Position numbers and translations under genes: made by a program
In this document: positions 58,430 to 64,000 of the stretch, in pieces
Position numbering within the stretch: the first letter of the stretch is position 1
Layout of the letters: every line of letters begins with the position of its first letter
Assembly: GCA_030734395.1 (NCBI GenBank)
Contig: JAUZTG010000048.1
Location: 1 to 64,000 of the forward strand
DNA from: Sarocladium kiliense
Taxonomy: Eukaryota > Ascomycota > Sordariomycetes > Hypocreales > Sarocladiaceae
Direction: 5' to 3'
Length of the DNA stretch: 64,000 nucleotides
Notes under the pieces: model-generated
Told to the model about the DNA's origin: nothing
Databases searched by the model: none
Seen by the model: only the letters and a program-made list of their open reading frames with translations

Positions 58430-58930
58430 ATGGCGTTCTGGCGGTCCATGCTCGACACAGACCTACCCGCCGTCTCCGAGCTCGCCAATGCCACGCACTC
58501 AGAACTGCCAGAATCCCCTGGCATCTTTGCAGAGCGACTCAATCTCTACCCTGTTGGGTGTTTCGTCGTCGAAGATGAAGGAGTCATTCGTGGATACATA
58601 ATTTCGCACCCCATTGCCAAGGATCAACCTCCGGCTCTTGACAAGATGCTGAAGGCAATTCCAGCCGAGGCAGACGTTTATTATATACATGACCTCGTTG
58701 TCTCGAGCTACCTCCGCGGCCGTGGTCTAGCAGGGGACGGCATTACTAAGGCGCTGTCCACGGCCACGCACGACGGATATTCAAGCACTTGCCTCATCTC
58801 AGTGTACGGCACGGCACAGTTCTGGGGAAAACATGGATTTAAAAAGCAGATGGTCGAAGGAGATCTGGCACAGAAGCTGCAGGGCTATGGAAGCGATGCT
58901 GTCTTCATGATACGGTCGAATGATTCGTGA
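58430..58930 (+). CDS. GNAT-family N-acetyltransferase
   Basis: Single exon, 166 residues from the ATG at 58430 (MAFWRSM). GCFVVEDEGVIRGYIISHP forms the beta2-beta3 region and YYIHDLVVSSYLRGRGLAGDGI is motif A (beta4 plus the acetyl-CoA pyrophosphate loop R-G-R-G-L-A). The C-terminal VYGTAQFWGKHGFKK is motif B. The length is standard for single-domain GNAT enzymes that acetylate small amines or protein N-termini. No signal peptide. Substrate unknown. Confidence 0.88.
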   Translation: MAFWRSMLDTDLPAVSELANATHSELPESPGIFAERLNLYPVGCFVVEDEGVIRGYIISHPIAKDQPPALDKMLKAIPAEADVYYIHDLVVSSYLRGRGLAGDGITKALSTATHDGYSSTCLISVYGTAQFWGKHGFKKQMVEGDLAQKLQGYGSDAVFMIRSNDS

Positions 58931-60489
58931 TCCTGCAGGTCAAGGGGCAAACTAGATGCAAGAAATGTTTCTGGAATATGCACAGCATGGCGAAAACACC
59001 TATCACAATCTGTTTCCAACCCTCCCGCCACCAATGAAGTTACACGATGTGTGCTCTTGCGAGCGAACAGGCCTGCCATTATGGCAATTCCATATCAAAG
59101 ATAGTCCTAGTGTGATTGAGTCTACCAGCCCGCGTGTTGAATGGGTATAAGCGAGGCTCGAGATCGTGTAGCCAGGCTCGCTCGTCAGCATTGATTGGGC
59201 AGAGTCGTTCTCGATCGAGCAATGCGCATCAAAGCGCCTCCATGCGGCATATGAGGTGTTAAAACTCAATGCATATCGCTGACTCTCACCATACAGCCTT
59301 ATTATCGCCGTTTGCAGTTACCTTCAAGCGGACTCTCTCGCGCCAGGACTTCATTCGACTTATCGACGTGTATTTGAGACTGCAAATGACGAGACAGTAG
59401 TGGGACACTGGATTTTGACGCGATGGAGGAAGATGAGACGGCTTCTTGGCCCAATTTGAGATCGGTTCTTTGGGCTGAGGTCAACTTCAGCTGGGAAGTC
59501 AATCCTGATTAAAGCCCATCGAGATACAGAATCTTTGACTGCAAAATCCCCCCCCCCAGTCCAGGTATCACCGCGGACTTGTCCATGGCGGACCTCAAGA
59601 ATCCCGTGCCGCTCGGTTCTGTTCAACTTGTTACGCAGGAGATGCAAGTTTTGTTCCACCCACTGGAATCCGACCTGTCTGCTGCATTGCCTAATCAGGC
59701 AAGACGTGCCATGAGCGACTCTGAGCAAGAATGACTCATAATTGCTCACCTTCGTTCCTCCATTCAGATGACGCCGAATAATGGGACCTTTTGATACCGC
59801 TACCCCGTCATCTCGCGGGGTACACCCCTCCCTGGCATCAGTCGCAACCATCGAATCCGCGACGTTGTCCCTTGTTGTTGCAGTGTCGGGCTTTCGGTGA
59901 CTTCTTGGATGTTATACTCGCTCCAATGCAGTGAGCGTCATTTCGAGTGCTTGATATCAGAATGATTCATTCGCGATCAGAATGTCTACACATGATGATC
60001 GAGTGAAATCACCGCCAGACGTGTTGCTTGCTCACCATACAAAACGAAGGGGATGCACCTCTCTTGAATAGATAGTAGAGACAGTTCATTATCAAAATAA
60101 AGACGTTTGACAATCTCAAGAGTCATGAATCGTGCCACCGAGGAAGAGAAAACCTCACTGAGTTCCCCACCCATGGTAAGCGTTATGTCCTTAACCGCCA
60201 TGCACCTCGATTCTATGGCACCACTTGATGAAGAAGAACCAGAAACGGAGTTTGACGACACATGCCATGAGTCAAATGAGATATCTAAGGAAGAGATCGA
60301 CATCGTCTGAGAAAAGCAACGTCTGCAGTTTTTGGGTGCTTGGATCCCAGCTCAAAGAACCATGTCGCTAACATTATGCACTGCAAGCAGGTCCCGTTAA
60401 TCATCCGACTGTGGCATGCTTAAGTGTCCAAGAGTCACATTGGGAAACGATTGGCCACAAAGGGGGAATTGGCAAGGTATTGTCTGTAT
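58931..60489. other. Intergenic; possible gene remnants, no supported gene
   Basis: Two minus-strand frames (59360-59851 and 59986-60303, the latter from an ATG at 60303) and a plus-strand stretch reading WPNLRSVLWAEVNFSW near 59450 look partly protein-like. They are broken, and no family is recognised. A run of ten C lies at 59548-59557. Possibly decayed coding sequence. Confidence 0.3.
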
Positions 60490-61415
60490 TCACCTCCTGC
60501 CTAACATTTCCCTTAGAGCCTCAACCTCAGCCTCCCTCCTCGCCAATTGCAGTTTCAGCGAATCCCTTTCACCAGTCATATCCTCCAATGCCTTTTCCAG
60601 CTCCGAAATGCGGTCGAGACGCTTCTGGCGGTACTTGCGAGCAGCAAGAGTGTTGCGTTGTCGCTTAAGAGCCACCTGCGCCTCTTCACTTTCTAGGTCT
60701 GGATGGTCGCTGTCCGTATTGCCTGACTTTCGCTTCAGCCCCGATGCCGAATGACCATCGTAGGAACTGGTGGGCGAGCCACGTGGATGCGATGGGGCAG
60801 CGGTAGCAGATGGGGTGTGATAGGTGGTACTGGGTGTGTGGCCCTGCAGGCCAGGAGGGTAGTGGAAATTCAAGTTACCCAAGAGAAAGCTGTCTTGGGA
60901 GGTCGCAGAAGTAGTAGCAAATAAAGGAACTAGAAACACGAATGTCAATCCTTGTACTTGAGCAGTGAGCAGAGTTGTGTGATGCCTTACCTTGCGAAGT
61001 CGTAGCCATATCCGAGGGTTGAGGCTCGTTGTTCACAATAAAATCATCAAAACCCGCTGACAAAAGAGATTGATTTGCGAAATCCGGTGCGAGGAGGGTC
61101 TGTGACCAGTCGTCCTCGCCTCCGATTCCTCCACCGCTGCTGCTGCTGCTGCTACTGCTGATACCAACACCTGCGCACCATAAGGAACCAGATGTGTCGA
61201 AGCAGGGCTCTTCAAAAAGCTGATCGTTTTGCGGCTCGAAAGGGGAAAGGTCGAGCCCAGGCAGGAATGTGCTGAGATTCTGAGGTTGCTGATGAAGTAG
61301 AAGCCCTCCGACAAGATTACCAGGGTGGCTGGACGCGGAGGCAGAGTTGCTGCGGCTGGAAGAAGATGTTGGCCTGGCAGATTGCTGCGCTTGCTGCTGA
61401 TCCTGTTGCTGCCAT
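60490..61415 (-). CDS. GCN4-like bZIP transcription factor; start codon one base out of frame
   Basis: Two exons: about 61415-60991 and 60929-60490, donor GTAAGG. The C-terminal basic region KRQRNTLAARKYRQKRLDRI and a leucine zipper (LEKALEDMTGERDSLKLQL..) end the protein, as in GCN4/CpcA-type activators. The N-terminal part is acidic and hydrophobic (FLPGLDLSPFEPQNDQLFEEP) with Gln-rich and Ser runs. The first ATG after the TATA box is at 61415, but it reads the frame that closes after 32 codons; the main frame, open from 61438, has no ATG before its final 110 bases of exon 1. Dropping one G after the ATG (ATGG to ATG) gives MQQQDQQQAQQ and a whole 288 codons. A 49-base intron starting GTAATC is an alternative. 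Confidence 0.8.
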
Positions 61416-61570
61416 TGCTCGATAATACGGGGGCCTCCTCAGCCGAAGAGGAGGCTGGTCGCCTTTGGTGATAAGGAAAAGGGGAAGGAGCTCAGAAGCT
61501 TTGCTCTGAGAGTGATTGTTGAAAGACGAAAGAGGAGGAGAGAGGAAGTCGAGGAAGAGGAGGGGTGGCA

Positions 61571-61577
61571 TTTTATA
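61571..61577 (-). promoter_or_regulatory. TATA box of the bZIP gene
   Basis: TATAAAA on the minus strand, 156 bases before the ATG at 61415, followed by a CT-rich leader. It makes the longer 137-codon frame that begins at 61852 unlikely to be on the main transcript. A run of 16 G (plus strand, 61596-61611) lies just upstream. Confidence 0.4.
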
Positions 61578-61595
61578 GGTAGGGCTGGAGATGGC

Positions 61596-61611
61596 GGGGG
61601 GGGGGGGGGGG
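61596..61611. repeat. Homopolymer run of 16 G in the bZIP promoter
   Basis: Sixteen consecutive G on the plus strand, about 20 bases upstream of the TATA box on the minus strand. Such runs are length-variable and error-prone. Confidence 0.8.
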
Positions 61612-62032
61612 CTTCAAGCAGCGGATGGGTGAGAACATCAGCACCAAAGAGGCTGTGGGAGGGTGGTAAAAGTGCTCTGGCAAGGAAACGCCACGGGCGT
61701 GTCTTTAGGAAGAAATTAGTGGGAACGATCGGGCTGATCCCAGTCCCCGACACCCCGGGCAATTCGGGTTGCATAACCCTGGCTGACCTTGTTCTGTTCA
61801 TCGTCCTCATTTCGTCTTCCAGAACCATCCCATGACCACCTGCACTCTCCATGCTTTGCGCAGGCCTACTGCAATCTTTCTTCTACTAAATGTCTGCCGA
61901 ATTTCGTTGTGAAAGCCATGCTGCGTCAAAGTTGCAGCACAGGAATATTCTTACGAAAGACTATCTCACATTGTTCACAAAGCTCTTTTGATCCTGCTAA
62001 TTATCTGTCAATCCCAGATCAATACTAAAACC
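61612..62032. other. Intergenic between bZIP promoter and P450 3' end
   Basis: Contains the 5' part of a 137-codon minus-strand frame (61852-61439), low-complexity and not protein-like. No gene is supported. Confidence 0.35.
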
Positions 62033-63795
62033 TCATGTAGTGTCCCGCCGCACAATCTTGACAGGTAGGCCACCTTTGGGCCGCGTCGTGACTTCCGCCG
62101 GCACTTGATACGCCAAGTCTCCAAATATATTGGGCCCATCCGGATCGTATTGCGGCTCTATGTCGAATTCTCTCAACGTCAGTGCCATCACCGCCCTTAA
62201 TTCTGTTTGCACAAGCTCCTGGCCAATGCAATTCCTCGGCCCCATCTCGAATGGTCGCCATGCGTTCTTGACTGGATGAAGCTCGTGGCCATCGGGCACC
62301 AGCCAACGTTCTGGGAGAAACTCCAGCCGTCGGGGCCACAATGAGGGGTGATGATGGAGAGCGTGCGGCGACGAGTACAAAACGAAGCCTTCTGATGGCA
62401 TAGGCCGATGTGAGGCAGGATTGGTAAGCTCAAACCCTGGTTCTCCGCCTCGAACCGTACCTGTCACTGGCTGCACTCTCATCGCCTCCTTGATGACCGC
62501 TGAGGTGTAAGGCAGCTGGTTGAGCAGCGTGGGGTCATCTTTGATCCGCTGGGCTGCAAGTGCAGCATCGCTTCCGAATACTCCGTCATGTTCCGCGCGC
62601 ACCTTGGCAAGAGAATTCGGGTTCTGCTGCAGTAACCAGAAGATGACGCAGAGGACATATGAAGTGGTGTCGAATCCTGCCAAGAGGAATATCCTCAAAT
62701 GCGCCAGAACATCTGTCAAAAATGAGGGGTCCAAGTCAGAGACCGATCTGACGCTTACGCTAGCCCCTGGCCTCTGTTTGAAATATGCCTTGATTGCGAG
62801 ATGGAGGACTGTTTTTGGGCCCTCTTCTAGGTTCTCAGCCTTGAGCTCTTGATCGATGTACGAGATAAGTTCCCGGTTGACCTCCCGATCATAGTATCGT
62901 GTATAGAATGGCCTCAGAGGATTCAGCACCTTGGGGAGATTATGAATATTCCAATCGGCGAAGTTCCAACTAAGTCGCTTGAGGAATGTCGAGTAGAAGG
63001 ACTCCTTCTTCGTGAGAGAGTGAAGCCTGGCTCCACTGTTTGACGTTCACCTCTTTGATCAGCTCTGCTTACGAATAGCCTTCACGACAAACTCACAGGA
63101 CAGCGTTCCCAATCACGTCAAAAGCCAACTTCGACGCTGAGTCTGACAGCTTCAACACTTCGCCAGAGCCGGCAGCCTTCTTGAAGACCTGTCGAAACAC
63201 CAATATCTCCTCGATGAAGGAAGGCACCAAAGATAAGATGTTTCGTGCCGAAAACCCAGGGTTGAAGTTCGATCGCCACAACCTCCAGTGTTGACCCTCG
63301 GCGCTGGCGAGATCCTGTCCGCCCGTCAATTTCTTGAATTGTCTAGTGAGAATAATTGACTTTGGCTGGCTCTTCTGCTGCGTGAACTGGCTGATGAGCT
63401 CCGGGTCGTAACAGGTAAGCATCGGATACTGGACGGGCCACAGGTCAAGGTAGAAGAAGCCTTGACTCCACAACTCTGGATATTTCTTCTCGAGCAGCAA
63501 CCACATGGACAGCTGCTGATGCGCTTCCGGGGCCTCTTCGGCGAGGACCTTGCCAATCACGAGGAGATGGCCGAAGAGGAATGAGTGCGGGAGAGTGGCC
63601 TATCAAGGCGTCAGCATTCGAAACACCGTGTTATCAATTTGTTTATTCAGTGCGACTTACGATTCCATGCTCGCGCTGAAGTGCCCAGAATTTGGCACGA
63701 GCTCTGTACAGCTTGTAGAATCCTTGGGCGAAGGCGGCGGCGAGCAGCGTGGCCAAAGCCTGCCACAAAGACACCGTCTGGCCGATAACTTGCAT
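62033..63795 (-). CDS. Cytochrome P450 monooxygenase
   Basis: Three exons (63795-63661, 63599-63097, 63035-62033) give 546 residues. An N-terminal membrane anchor (MQVIGQTVSLWQALATLLAAAF) is followed by the oxygen-binding I-helix LLAGFDTTSY near residue 318. The K-helix ExxR motif is in KEAMRVQP, the PERW motif in EFLPERW, and the haem loop FEMGPRNCIG near residue 470 holds the cysteine ligand. All required motifs are intact. An ER-bound monooxygenase working with a P450 reductase; the family resembles secondary-metabolite P450s such as those in sterigmatocystin-type pathways, but the substrate is unknown. No biosynthetic core gene lies in the window; one may lie beyond the right edge. Confidence 0.92.
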
Positions 63796-64000
63796 GCTCC
63801 TGTCCAAAGTAAAGACAGGTTTGAGAGACAATACCACAATATATGTACTATTTTCTTCGTACTGTCGAGGTAATCGAAGGAATCGCAAGATCAAGCCGTG
63901 CGGACGTGAGCTGGGCACTAACACCTTCTTATGAACCAACGTCAACACTTGGCGTTCCCCCGAAGCCAGCGACGAGAAGTCACTGAGATATCATCGGTCA
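63796..64000. other. P450 promoter region at window edge
   Basis: Leader and promoter of the P450 gene. The frame is open upstream of the ATG only through non-ATG codons. No other feature is visible. Confidence 0.35.

Noticed and set aside
59360..59851. A 163-codon minus-strand frame downstream of the acetyltransferase gene
   Set aside because: It includes a ten-base homopolymer and no family similarity; at best a gene remnant.
61439..61852. The 137-codon frame upstream of the bZIP gene as a separate protein
   Set aside because: It is low-complexity, spans the TATA box and the poly-G tract and shows no domain; kept only as a possible upstream frame.
1..64000. CRISPR arrays, bacterial operons, ribosome binding sites, integrases or viral genes
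   Set aside because: Intron-rich fungal gene structure throughout; no direct-repeat arrays, polymerases, capsid or integrase motifs were seen.

Overview
The window looks like nuclear DNA of a filamentous ascomycete (Pezizomycotina). Genes are split by short introns (mostly 50-80 bases) with GTAAGT/GTATGT-type donors, CTRAC-like branch points and CAG/TAG acceptors. The families are typical of moulds: Zn2Cys6 regulators, a hydrophobin-like protein, HET remnants, Dal5-type and sugar-porter transporters, P450, WSC-domain protein. Species cannot be read from the sequence; CCTTAGGTA-type palindromes between genes weakly suggest Sordariomycetes. No bacterial, viral or CRISPR features are seen.

Layout. 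(1) About 1-10.4 kb is a degraded, AT-rich, repeat-bearing segment. It holds one intact phosphotransferase-family gene, a Zn2Cys6 regulator and a divergent short-chain dehydrogenase that each carry one in-frame stop, two further regulator relics, and two solo-LTR-like elements with perfect 5-base target duplications. (2) 10.4-15.4 kb: a small secreted hydrophobin-like protein, an alpha/beta hydrolase and a large secreted subtilase whose signal-peptide region is out of frame by one base. (3) 15.9-26.5 kb: an accessory group with an NmrA/isoflavone-reductase-like protein, a 4-coumarate-CoA-ligase-like enzyme ending in a peroxisomal signal, a zinc alcohol dehydrogenase, an EthD-like protein, a secreted beta-helix protein and an anion:cation-symporter-type MFS transporter, with a HET-protein relic inside. 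It reads as a possible aromatic-acid or phenylpropanoid processing cluster. (4) 28-35 kb: housekeeping genes (complex III assembly factor, Bsd2-type adaptor, protein-isoaspartate methyltransferase) beside two secreted cysteine-rich proteins. (5) 36-40 kb: an O-methyltransferase and a ten-exon sugar transporter with a 12-base exon. (6) 42-64 kb: conserved genes: mitochondrial citrate carrier, an unknown 573-residue protein, complex I 23-kDa subunit, secreted metallocarboxypeptidase, mitochondrial acyl carrier protein, CCCH zinc-finger protein, GNAT acetyltransferase, GCN4-like bZIP factor and a P450.

Exon coordinates were derived by hand from reading frame, splice signals and family similarity; no alignment or expression data were available. 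The most notable observations are the two nonsense-inactivated neighbours at 3.3-5.9 kb, the one-base frame discrepancies at the 5' ends of the subtilase and bZIP genes, the candidate aromatic cluster, the 12-base exon, and CACGTG palindromes upstream of two complex I-associated genes.
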